Assembly (NCBI GenBank): GCA_030145365.1
Contig: JAQYVS010000099.1
Coordinates: forward strand, 1-8,068
Reading direction: 5' to 3'
DNA: 8,068 nucleotides
Source: Desulfofustis sp.
Lineage (GTDB): Bacteria; Desulfobacterota; Desulfobulbia; Desulfobulbales; Desulfocapsaceae
Made by a program: the position numbers and the translations under genes. Position 1 is the stretch's first letter; each line of letters opens with the position of its first letter. This document shows, piece after piece, positions 1 to 5,503 of this stretch. The notes under the pieces were generated by a model that worked only from the letters and a program-made list of their open reading frames with translations, did not search any database and was not told where the DNA came from.

Positions 1-66
1 TTTCATGTACACCATCCAACGATTATAGTTATCCATCCGATCAAAACTTAACCGGGAAAAAGCGTT

Positions 67-651
67 ATGACAGGCCACAACACATTACGAAAAGAGATAC
101 TTGCCAAACGGGACAAACTGTCGCCCCTGCAGCGCAGAATCAATAGTGAGAAAATTGCAGCATCTCTGCTTGGCCTTGAGGAGATACGGGGTAGTTCCAA
201 TATCTTCATTTATGTCAGTTTTCGCAGTGAAGTTGACACGCTGCCGATTATCAATTCGTTGCTTGAACAAGGTAAAAATATCTCGGTACCCCTGACCAGG
301 GTTTCCGAGAAACGACTTGAAATCGTAGCTATTCAAGACCCCGAAAACGAACTCGCCCCAGGGTATTGCAACATCCCCGAACCAAAAGAAGACCTTGCCG
401 CCACAAAATCGTTGCAACCGGAGACACTTGATTTGATAATTTTACCCGGCTCGGTATTTGATGAGCGAGGTGGCCGTTTTGGCTACGGAGGAGGCTATTA
501 CGACCGACTTCTGGCAACGATCCCAGCAGCAGGAAGGTTAGCACTCGCTTTTGAGGTGCAGCTGGTAACCAAACTGAATCTTCAGGCTCATGATCAGCTG
601 CTGGACGCCCTTGTCACTGAGGATCGGGTTATCCGCACTACTCGAAAATAA
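67..651 (+). CDS. ygfA: 5-formyltetrahydrofolate cyclo-ligase (5,10-methenyltetrahydrofolate synthetase)
   Basis: Cytosolic enzyme that uses ATP to cyclise 5-formyl-THF to 5,10-methenyl-THF, returning a stored folate form to the C1 pool. The 194-residue protein has the usual length for the family. The N-terminus carries the typical basic helix (RKEILAKRDKLSP, residues 8-20). The family signature lies at about residues 126-147: LPGSVFDERGG followed by RFGYGGGYYDR, the glycine-rich phosphate-binding loop. The C-terminal AFEVQLV...HDQLLDALVTE (161-185) is also characteristic. The ATG at 67 is chosen because it gives the expected N-terminus, although the upstream Shine-Dalgarno is weak. It stands alone: the next gene starts 172 bases downstream behind its own promoter candidate. 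In an organism with folate-based C1 metabolism it would serve both biosynthesis and any Wood-Ljungdahl flux. Function is assigned from recognised motifs; confidence is high. Confidence 0.95.
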   Translation: MTGHNTLRKEILAKRDKLSPLQRRINSEKIAASLLGLEEIRGSSNIFIYVSFRSEVDTLPIINSLLEQGKNISVPLTRVSEKRLEIVAIQDPENELAPGYCNIPEPKEDLAATKSLQPETLDLIILPGSVFDERGGRFGYGGGYYDRLLATIPAAGRLALAFEVQLVTKLNLQAHDQLLDALVTEDRVIRTTRK

Positions 652-699
652 TCAAATCGATCCAAAAACCAATTAGGATATTGCCATGTCTACACGAGC

Positions 700-728
700 T
701 TGACTTTTAGTTTTACGACCTGTACAGT
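700..728 (+). promoter_or_regulatory. Candidate sigma-70-type promoter for the Hdr-like operon
   Basis: TTGACT (700-705, 5/6 match to the -35 consensus) is separated by exactly 17 bases from TACAGT (723-728, 4/6 match to the -10). It lies about 95 bases upstream of the ATG at 824, in the gap after the folate gene. The implied leader holds a 7-bp inverted repeat TCTGTCT (742-748) / AGACAGA (792-798). That repeat encloses a second possible pairing, GGGTTGA / TCAATCC with one G-U. The leader could therefore fold, but it matches no riboswitch I recognise. No transcription evidence is available. Confidence 0.4.
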
Positions 729-823
729 CCAGAAAATTAATTCTGTCTCAAAAACCTGTCGGGATGGGTTGATACGTCCTACTGTCAATCCAGACAGAGA
801 ATAAACCAAGCTGTGAGATTGTT

Positions 824-2539
824 ATGAACGTACTTGTAGGCATATCACTCCTTGTTTTTCTTGCTGGCATCTTTTATCGCATCTATGGCTGGCTGACTCA
901 AAGTATTCGACCAGCAGCAAAGATCAGTGCGGCTGATCGAGTCTCCTCGGCCTTCAAAGGATTCTTTGGGACCATCTTCAGCGGTCAGCTGGCAGAGATT
1001 GTCAAAACCTTCTTCACTGATGTGCTGTTTCAAAGAAGGCTCTTTTCCAAATCAGTCTTGAGGTGGACAGCCCACGGCCTGATTTTTGTTGGTTTTATCC
1101 TTTTGTTGTTCATGCATGGTCTCGGAACCGGGGTAAGCAATTTCTTTTTCAGTGACTATGAATCAACCCTGCAGCCCTATCTGAGTCTTCGCAACCTCTT
1201 TGGCCTGATGGTGCTGGTCGGAGTATGCATCGCCCTGTATCGCAGGCTGACTGACACCCCTAAGCGTGTTAAGAGCTATTCCAGCGACTGGATATCACTG
1301 GTTTTTCTGGCACTCATCATGTTTTCAGGAATCCTGCTTGAGAGTTCCAAAATATCCTCATACTCGGCTTTTACTGCAATGGCCGAAGACTACGGTGATC
1401 TCACCGAAGCAGAAGAGATGCTGCCGCTGGAAACTTATTGGGCAGCAAATTTTGGATTGAATTCCCCAAATGTCGCAAAGCCGTTCGACCCCGATCTCGT
1501 TGAAGAAGGACAGAGCATTCACGCTGACACCTGTATGGATTGCCACGCACCGCTTACCGGGGCTTTTGTCAGCTTTTCCATGTCAAAGATCGTTGGCCCG
1601 ATAGCAGCAGGACTTGGTGATTCTGGGGCCGTCAGCTTCTTTTTCTACCTGCACATTGTCAGCTGCCTGGTATTACTGGCCTGGCTGCCGTTCTCAAAAA
1701 TGTTTCATGTCATTGCCGCCCCCATCTCCCTGTTGATCAATGGAGTTATGGGCTTCAAAGAGCCAGGCAAAGATCCGGCGAACGTGCTGAATCGCCAGAT
1801 GATCGGGCTGTCAGCCTGTACGCACTGCGGTTCCTGTAGTGAGATGTGTTCGTCTCTGATGTTTTATGAATCGTTCCAAAACGATTTCATCCTGCCTTCG
1901 GAAAAAGTCCAGTTTCTTAAAAAAATCGCTGCGGGTCAGAAGGTTGACCAGGAAACGCTCACCAATTTACAAAAAGGTCTGTACATCTGTACCAGCTGTG
2001 ATCGCTGTTCCGAGGTATGTCCTTCGGGCATTAATTTACGAGAGTTATTTGTCAGCTCCAGGTATCATTTTCTCGGTCAGGGAATCCCGGAAACTTCAAT
2101 GTTAAGTCATTTTTCCTTTCCGCTGTCATTGACCAGAAATTTCCTTGATGATCATGCTCAGGCCCTGAAAAAGCTGGAAAAGATCTTCAAAGATTCGTTT
2201 TCAAAGCTCAAGGATCTGACCACGGTCACGGTATCCGATCCGGCTCAGGTTGGAACAAACAGCTATCAGAGCTGCTATTCCTGTCAACGCTGCACCAATA
2301 TCTGTCCGGTTGTCAGGTTGTATGACGACCCCATAGAAAAACTGGACATGCTGCCGCATCAGATCATGTTCAGCCTCGGTATCGGCAACAAGGAGATTGC
2401 CATGGGCTCACAGATGATCTGGAGTTGTTCCACCTGTTATCTATGTCAAGAACATTGCCCAAATCAGGTGGAAATCACTGATATTTTCTACAACTTGAAG
2501 AATGCGGCAATCAATAAAATCGAAGGAGGTCGCGCATGA
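824..2539 (+). CDS. Membrane Hdr-like subunit: NarI/HdrE-type b domain + heme c + four [4Fe-4S] motifs
   Basis: Probable membrane electron-transfer subunit linking quinone or periplasmic cytochromes to a cytoplasmic HdrB-like partner. Five membrane segments are visible at about residues 4-24, 83-102, 123-140, 155-172 and 271-291. Basic residues flank the predicted cytoplasmic ends, which suggests N-terminus out and C-terminus in. Histidines 84 and 98 in segment 2 and 277 and 295 at segment 5 pair by depth, as expected for two b hemes. The large periplasmic loop (173-270) has one heme c site, C237-M-D-C-H241. The cytoplasmic part has four CxxCxxCxxxC motifs, starting at C332, C389, C484 and C535. 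They fall in two pairs, like two HdrC modules in tandem. At 571 residues it is longer than a simple HdrE-HdrC fusion such as QmoC. The stop overlaps the start of the next gene. The domain reading is secure; substrate and direction of electron flow are not known. Confidence 0.85.
   Translation: MNVLVGISLLVFLAGIFYRIYGWLTQSIRPAAKISAADRVSSAFKGFFGTIFSGQLAEIVKTFFTDVLFQRRLFSKSVLRWTAHGLIFVGFILLLFMHGLGTGVSNFFFSDYESTLQPYLSLRNLFGLMVLVGVCIALYRRLTDTPKRVKSYSSDWISLVFLALIMFSGILLESSKISSYSAFTAMAEDYGDLTEAEEMLPLETYWAANFGLNSPNVAKPFDPDLVEEGQSIHADTCMDCHAPLTGAFVSFSMSKIVGPIAAGLGDSGAVSFFFYLHIVSCLVLLAWLPFSKMFHVIAAPISLLINGVMGFKEPGKDPANVLNRQMIGLSACTHCGSCSEMCSSLMFYESFQNDFILPSEKVQFLKKIAAGQKVDQETLTNLQKGLYICTSCDRCSEVCPSGINLRELFVSSRYHFLGQGIPETSMLSHFSFPLSLTRNFLDDHAQALKKLEKIFKDSFSKLKDLTTVTVSDPAQVGTNSYQSCYSCQRCTNICPVVRLYDDPIEKLDMLPHQIMFSLGIGNKEIAMGSQMIWSCSTCYLCQEHCPNQVEITDIFYNLKNAAINKIEGGRA
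2523..2530 (+). promoter_or_regulatory. Ribosome binding site for the HdrB-like gene
   Basis: AAGGAGGT lies five bases before the ATG at 2536, inside the last codons of the upstream gene. It fixes the start within the ATGA overlap and points to translational coupling, as expected for subunits of one complex. Confidence 0.8.
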
Positions 2540-3480
2540 AACTGGCTTTCTTTCAAGGATGCAATATACCCATCAGAATTGAGCAGTATGCGGTCTCGGC
2601 TGAGGCAGTACTCGACAAATTGGGTGTGCAGCTCGAAGTTGTTGAGGAGTTCACCTGCTGTGGTTATCCGGTAAGGAATATCGACGAAAAAGCCTATATC
2701 ATTCCGTCGGTCAGAAACATGGCCATCGCCGAGAAAAAAGGCCTCGATATCATGGTTATCTGCAATTGTTGTTTTGCCAGTCTGCAAAAGGCAAAAACGG
2801 TGATGGCAAATAATCCTGATTTGGCTGCAGAGATCGATGAACTGCTGGCCAAAGACGGTCTGAAATACAGCGGTAAAACTTCCATCAAGCATTTTCTCAC
2901 CGTCCTGCATCAGGATATCGGTGTCGATACTATCAGAAAACAACTGGTTAAGATGGTCAGCGAGCTCAATCTCTCAGTTATCCACGGATGTCATATTCTG
3001 CGACCGCGGGAAGTGACCATGTTTGATGATTCCTTTGTACCGAAGATAACAGAAGAACTTCTGGCTGTAACCGGTGCCAAAAGTCTTGACTGGCGGGGAA
3101 AACTTGAATGTTGCGGAGCGGCTCTCAGTGGACTGAACAACGAACTATCCCAGGCCCTGCTCAATGAAAAGGTTGACACTGCCCTGCAGGCCGGAGCACA
3201 TTATATCACGCCGATTTGCTCATATTGCCATCTTCAATTCGACACCACCCAACCGGAAATCCGCAACCAGGAAACCGGTAAGGAACTGTTGCCGGTCCTC
3301 CTGCTGCCCCAACTGCTCGGCCTCTGCCTCGGAATTGATGAACGGGTTCTGGGACTTGCTCAGAACACTACCATTGAGCCAGCCCATGTGGAAAACCTCA
3401 AATCTTTACTTGGCCCTCCGGTTGAGAAAAAGAAACGTAAAAAACCCAGAGCAAAAGCTAAAGCTCAGGCTGCCGTCTGA
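2536..3480 (+). CDS. HdrB-like CCG-domain protein (heterodisulfide reductase subunit B family)
   Basis: Likely cytoplasmic catalytic subunit of an Hdr-like complex with the preceding membrane protein. In HdrB the two CCG motifs hold noncubane [4Fe-4S] clusters that split a disulfide. Both motifs are complete here. The first is C9-x31-C41C42-x33-C76-N-C78-C79. The second is C152-x39-C192C193-x34-C228-xx-C231. These spacings match the CX31-39CCX33-35CXXC family pattern, so the active-site clusters are probably intact. The protein has 314 residues. About 295 make up the CCG fold, and the rest is a tail of mostly Lys, Arg and Ala (298-314) that is not part of the fold. The start overlaps the previous stop by ATGA with a good ribosome binding site. 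No HdrA (flavin) subunit is nearby, so the partner is the membrane protein rather than a soluble bifurcating HdrA. The physiological disulfide or other substrate is unknown. Confidence 0.88.
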   Translation: MKLAFFQGCNIPIRIEQYAVSAEAVLDKLGVQLEVVEEFTCCGYPVRNIDEKAYIIPSVRNMAIAEKKGLDIMVICNCCFASLQKAKTVMANNPDLAAEIDELLAKDGLKYSGKTSIKHFLTVLHQDIGVDTIRKQLVKMVSELNLSVIHGCHILRPREVTMFDDSFVPKITEELLAVTGAKSLDWRGKLECCGAALSGLNNELSQALLNEKVDTALQAGAHYITPICSYCHLQFDTTQPEIRNQETGKELLPVLLLPQLLGLCLGIDERVLGLAQNTTIEPAHVENLKSLLGPPVEKKKRKKPRAKAKAQAAV

Positions 3481-3490
3481 ACCTGCCACG

Positions 3491-3543
3491 AAAAAAAGAA
3501 GCAAACCAGAGGTGTAAGAAATCTGGTTTGCTTCTTTTTTTTT
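3491..3543 (+). terminator. Strong intrinsic terminator after the Hdr-like pair
   Basis: A perfect 20-bp stem (3491-3510 paired with 3522-3541) with an 11-base loop is followed by the end of a T run. The core is GAAGCAAACCAGA / TCTGGTTTGCTTC. The outer stem is A-rich on the left and T-rich on the right, so it could also terminate transcription from the other strand. It starts 10 bases after the stop at 3480 and separates the Hdr-like operon from cooC. Confidence 0.9.
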
Positions 3544-3579
3544 CTCAACGAATGCTTATACTGAGTCTCGTTGATCGAG

Positions 3580-3607
3580 TTGTCAGAACCTCAATTAACC
3601 CTTTAAA
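3580..3607 (+). promoter_or_regulatory. Weak candidate promoter for cooC
   Basis: TTGTCA (3580-3585, 5/6) lies 16 bases before TTTAAA (3602-3607, 4/6), just downstream of the terminator and about 23 bases before the cooC ATG. A 7-bp inverted repeat, TCAACGA (3545-3551) / TCGTTGA (3568-3574), sits immediately upstream and could be an operator or a small hairpin. A new promoter is expected here because of the preceding terminator, but the -10 match is poor. Confidence 0.3.
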
Positions 3608-3630
3608 CCATTGAACCTTTAGTGAAAGAT

Positions 3631-4389
3631 ATGAGCAAAATCATTGCATTTGCCGGAAAAGGCGGCGTAGGAAAAACCACAGTTGCATCACTTGTTATTC
3701 GCAGTCTCTCTGTAACTAACAAGACGCCGATCCTGGCTGTCGATGCCGATCCAAACAGTAATCTTGGCGAAACTCTCGGCCTTGAAGTGACCTCGACCAT
3801 TGGCGACATCAGGGAAAACTTCATGCGTGATCCTCAGGGTGTACCTTCCGGTATGGATAAAGCAATCTATCTTGAAAGCCTGGTTGAGCAGGCGCTCATA
3901 GAAAAACCTGAGTTTGACCTTCTGGTCATGGGACGCCAGGAAGGACAGGGTTGTTATTGCATGGTCAACAACATTTTACACAATTTCACGGACCGACTGT
4001 CCCAGAGTTATCGATATATGGTGGTCGACAATGAAGCCGGCATGGAACACCTGAGCCGAAGAACAAGTGGCAAGGTCGATACACTCTTTCTGGTAACCGA
4101 CTACTCGCTACGTGGACTTAGAGCGTTAAAACGAATCAACAAAATGCTGGACAGCTTGAAGCTGAAAGTTGAGGATATGGGCATCGTCGTTACCCGTGGA
4201 CCAGAAACCCTCAACGCCAAATTCATGGAAGAGGTTGAACAGATTGGTCTACCCGTGGTCGGGATCATCCCGGACGACCCGGCTTTACTCGATTTTGATA
4301 TGGAAAAACGATCATTAATGGAGTTGCCAGACGATTCGCCGGCAGTAGCGGCAGTTGATGCCTTGTTAACGGCAACGTGTCCTGCCTGA
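3631..4389 (+). CDS. cooC: CooC-type nickel-insertion ATPase for carbon monoxide dehydrogenase maturation
   Basis: Cytosolic MinD/NifH-class ATPase that helps load nickel into the C-cluster of Ni-Fe CO dehydrogenase. Residues 9-17 (GKGGVGKTT) are a deviant Walker A with signature Lys10. D38-A-D-P-N follows the first strand as in this class. C108-Y-C110 matches the CxC that binds metal at the CooC dimer interface. VVDNEAGMEHLSRRT (131-145) is the Walker B region typical of CooC. The length (252 residues) is usual. I chose the ATG at 3631 because it gives the conserved N-terminus MSKIIAFAGKGG. An in-frame GTG at 3622 would add three residues, and neither start has a strong ribosome site. No CODH gene is in view, so its target must lie elsewhere. 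A small unknown gene follows at 39 bases. A related use, such as another nickel or ACS maturation role, cannot be excluded. Confidence 0.9.
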   Translation: MSKIIAFAGKGGVGKTTVASLVIRSLSVTNKTPILAVDADPNSNLGETLGLEVTSTIGDIRENFMRDPQGVPSGMDKAIYLESLVEQALIEKPEFDLLVMGRQEGQGCYCMVNNILHNFTDRLSQSYRYMVVDNEAGMEHLSRRTSGKVDTLFLVTDYSLRGLRALKRINKMLDSLKLKVEDMGIVVTRGPETLNAKFMEEVEQIGLPVVGIIPDDPALLDFDMEKRSLMELPDDSPAVAAVDALLTATCPA

Positions 4390-4413
4390 CAATACCGCCG
4401 CCAGCAAACACAG

Positions 4414-4422
4414 AAAGGAGGT
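4414..4422 (+). promoter_or_regulatory. Near-perfect ribosome binding site of the small gene after cooC
   Basis: AAAGGAGGT lies six bases before the ATG at 4429. It is far stronger than the site of cooC itself. It is the main evidence that the short frame is translated, and probably at a higher rate than cooC. Confidence 0.8.
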
Positions 4423-4428
4423 ATAACG

Positions 4429-4644
4429 ATGGGACAAGATGTCGCCGTTTTCAAGCCGTATGCTTTTGAGATTGGACAAAAGATCCGGATCGAGAATTCC
4501 AGACGGGCAGGCGACTGGGAAATAGCCGCAGTCGGAGAGCACACGGTAACCCTGCGCTGCCCCATCTCACATAAGGAGTTTGAATGGAATAAGTTCTGCT
4601 ATCTCGTGGCAGAAGAAAAAGATGTCCCCTGGCCCAGGACCTGA
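4429..4644 (+). CDS. Small conserved-looking protein of unknown function downstream of cooC
   Basis: I do not recognise this 71-residue protein. It has no signal peptide or membrane segment, so it is probably cytosolic. The pattern (EIGQKIRIE, GDWEIAAVGEHTVTLRCP, KEFEWNKFCYLVAEE) alternates short strands and turns, which suggests a small SH3-like beta barrel. C44 and C57 lie in its second half, with H49 between them, and could bind metal or form a thiol pair. It is in the same direction as cooC, 39 bases after its stop, with an excellent ribosome binding site, so co-transcription is likely. No intrinsic terminator is visible right after it. A role beside CooC in nickel or CODH handling is a guess from position only. 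That it is a real gene rests on the ribosome site and its coherent protein-like sequence. Confidence 0.75.
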   Translation: MGQDVAVFKPYAFEIGQKIRIENSRRAGDWEIAAVGEHTVTLRCPISHKEFEWNKFCYLVAEEKDVPWPRT

Positions 4645-4759
4645 ATCTCCCCTTCCTGCCCCAGAACTCCAATCTTTCATAACAAGCAATTTTTCTCAAA
4701 TCATCTATGGTTTTTGAAGGTTCCGGTCGATAGCGCGTCGACGCCATGGTCCGCAGTAG

Positions 4760-4783
4760 TTATCACTCCCTTTATCACTCCCT
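4760..4783. repeat. Two-copy 12-bp tandem direct repeat
   Basis: TTATCACTCCCT occurs twice head to tail without a mismatch, at 4760-4771 and 4772-4783. It is noncoding. It could be a slippage product or a pair of binding sites roughly one helical turn apart. Confidence 0.8.
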
Positions 4784-4861
4784 CACCGTTTACCACCAGG
4801 CGAGGAGGTATGTGACCAGGACAGGTCCCCGTTAAGCTGGGCCAGATCGACTGGGAACGTA

Positions 4862-4927
4862 AGTTACACCTCCTGTAAACAATCGGGCAGTATCAGCAGT
4901 CAATTGACGCAACCGCTCTGTGTAACT
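4862..4927. repeat. 8-bp inverted repeat enclosing a 10-bp palindrome
   Basis: AGTTACAC (4862-4869) and GTGTAACT (4920-4927) are perfect inverted copies 50 bases apart. The perfect palindrome GTCAATTGAC lies inside at 4899-4908 and overlaps the -35 of the YHS promoter candidate. The right arm ends at the first base of the -10. This placement suits operator sites, but the regulator is unknown. Confidence 0.5.
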
Positions 4928-4932
4928 AAATT
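4904..4932 (+). promoter_or_regulatory. Candidate sigma-70-type promoter for the YHS gene
   Basis: TTGACG (4904-4909, 5/6) and TAAATT (4927-4932, 4/6) are 17 bases apart, about 57 bases upstream of the chosen ATG at 4989. The predicted transcript start near 4939 makes the in-frame TTG at 4938 an unlikely initiation codon. Confidence 0.4.
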
Positions 4933-4974
4933 TTCCTTTGAGTATCCCAGGCAAAAAAAATCGGTACCGTAACA

Positions 4975-4982
4975 GAGGGGAG
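4975..4982 (+). promoter_or_regulatory. Ribosome binding site that decides the YHS gene start
   Basis: GAGGGGAG ends six bases before the ATG at 4989. It supports that start over the longer in-frame TTG start at 4938, which has no such site and would place a basic extension in front of the signal peptide. Confidence 0.65.
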
Positions 4983-4988
4983 TATGTA

Positions 4989-5447
4989 ATGAGGCCACTA
5001 CACTCTATATATGTTCCAACTTTCATATTGTCAGTCTTTGTCCTCTGCTTGCCTATAGCCGGGGCAGGTCAGTTAAACCTGGACAATGAGGGAGTGGCAA
5101 TCAGCGGCTACGATCCCGTCAGCTATCACCTGAAGACTGGTGCCCAGAAGGGTCGGAGGAATCTGCTCTTAACCCATAACGGGTCTATCTATTATTTTGT
5201 CAGCTCTGACAATCGTGCTTTGTTTATGAAAGATCCGGAACGATATACACCTGCTTTCGGTGGCTGGTGCGCCTGGGCCATGCTCGATGGGGAGACGGTT
5301 GAGATCGATCCTCAAACTTACAAGCTGGTAAACAACAAGACCTACCTGTTTTACAACTCGTTCTTTAGCAATACTTTGAACAAATGGAATACACTCGCCC
5401 AGGAAACAGGTGAACAGAGCCTGAGCAACCAGGCCGAATCGGCCTAA
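4989..5447 (+). CDS. Exported YHS-domain protein
   Basis: A 152-residue protein with a signal peptide. Residues 1-27 have a hydrophobic core (TFILSVFVLCLPIA) and a likely signal peptidase I site after AGA, so it should be periplasmic. The rest is a single YHS domain of the secreted family: GYDPVSY (40-46), the strand pair NGSIYYFVS (64-72), RALFMKDPERYTPAFGGWCAW (76-96) with the conserved Cys94, LFYN (120-123) and KW (132-133). YHS domains are often linked to metal binding or metal-transport proteins, but the function of this exported subgroup is not established. It appears to be monocistronic, and the aspartokinase gene converges on it from the other strand 56 bases away. The start is set by the ribosome site at 4975-4982. 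The family call is secure and the role is unknown. Confidence 0.88.
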   Translation: MRPLHSIYVPTFILSVFVLCLPIAGAGQLNLDNEGVAISGYDPVSYHLKTGAQKGRRNLLLTHNGSIYYFVSSDNRALFMKDPERYTPAFGGWCAWAMLDGETVEIDPQTYKLVNNKTYLFYNSFFSNTLNKWNTLAQETGEQSLSNQAESA

Positions 5448-5503
5448 AAAGTATTGGTGAAAAAGGCGGTGGACTGAGAATTTTTGGTCTAATTTGTCGT
5501 TTT

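Larger units (their letters stand above)
4645..4988 (+). other. Gene-poor stretch with repeats upstream of the YHS gene
   Basis: No convincing coding frame is present on either strand. Visible structure includes a 12-bp tandem direct repeat (4760-4783), an 8-bp inverted repeat AGTTACAC (4862-4869) / GTGTAACT (4920-4927), a 10-bp palindrome (4899-4908) and a promoter candidate near the right end. The frame beginning at 4802 stays open to about 4971 but has no start codon or ribosome site. A decayed gene or element remnant is possible but not shown. Confidence 0.5.

Noticed and set aside
1..66. 6S RNA (ssrS) upstream of the folate cyclo-ligase gene, a common arrangement
   Set aside because: Only 66 bases are visible and no 6S stem or bubble can be judged. 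A TATAGT at 24-29 has no matching -35.
2488..2943. 151-codon open frame on the minus strand
   Set aside because: It is antisense to the HdrB-like gene, whose cysteine motifs and ribosome site are clear. The antisense product has no recognisable motif.
4101..4565. 154-codon open frame on the minus strand
   Set aside because: It is antisense to the 3' part of cooC and the small gene. Its product is Ser- and Ile-rich and low in complexity, as expected from reverse reading of coding DNA.
4621..4645. Terminator after the small gene (CCTGG / CCAGG at the 3' end)
   Set aside because: The arms are separated by one base, leaving no room for a stable loop, and no T run follows.
4802..4971. Open plus-strand frame in the gene-poor stretch
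   Set aside because: It has no start codon and no ribosome site, and I recognise no family in its translation. A transposase remnant was considered but could not be supported.
5431..5450. GC-rich hairpin AGGCCG-AAT-CGGCCT over the YHS stop codon
   Set aside because: It is followed by A bases, not T, on the plus strand, and no T run follows on the minus strand. It does not qualify as an intrinsic terminator for either convergent gene.
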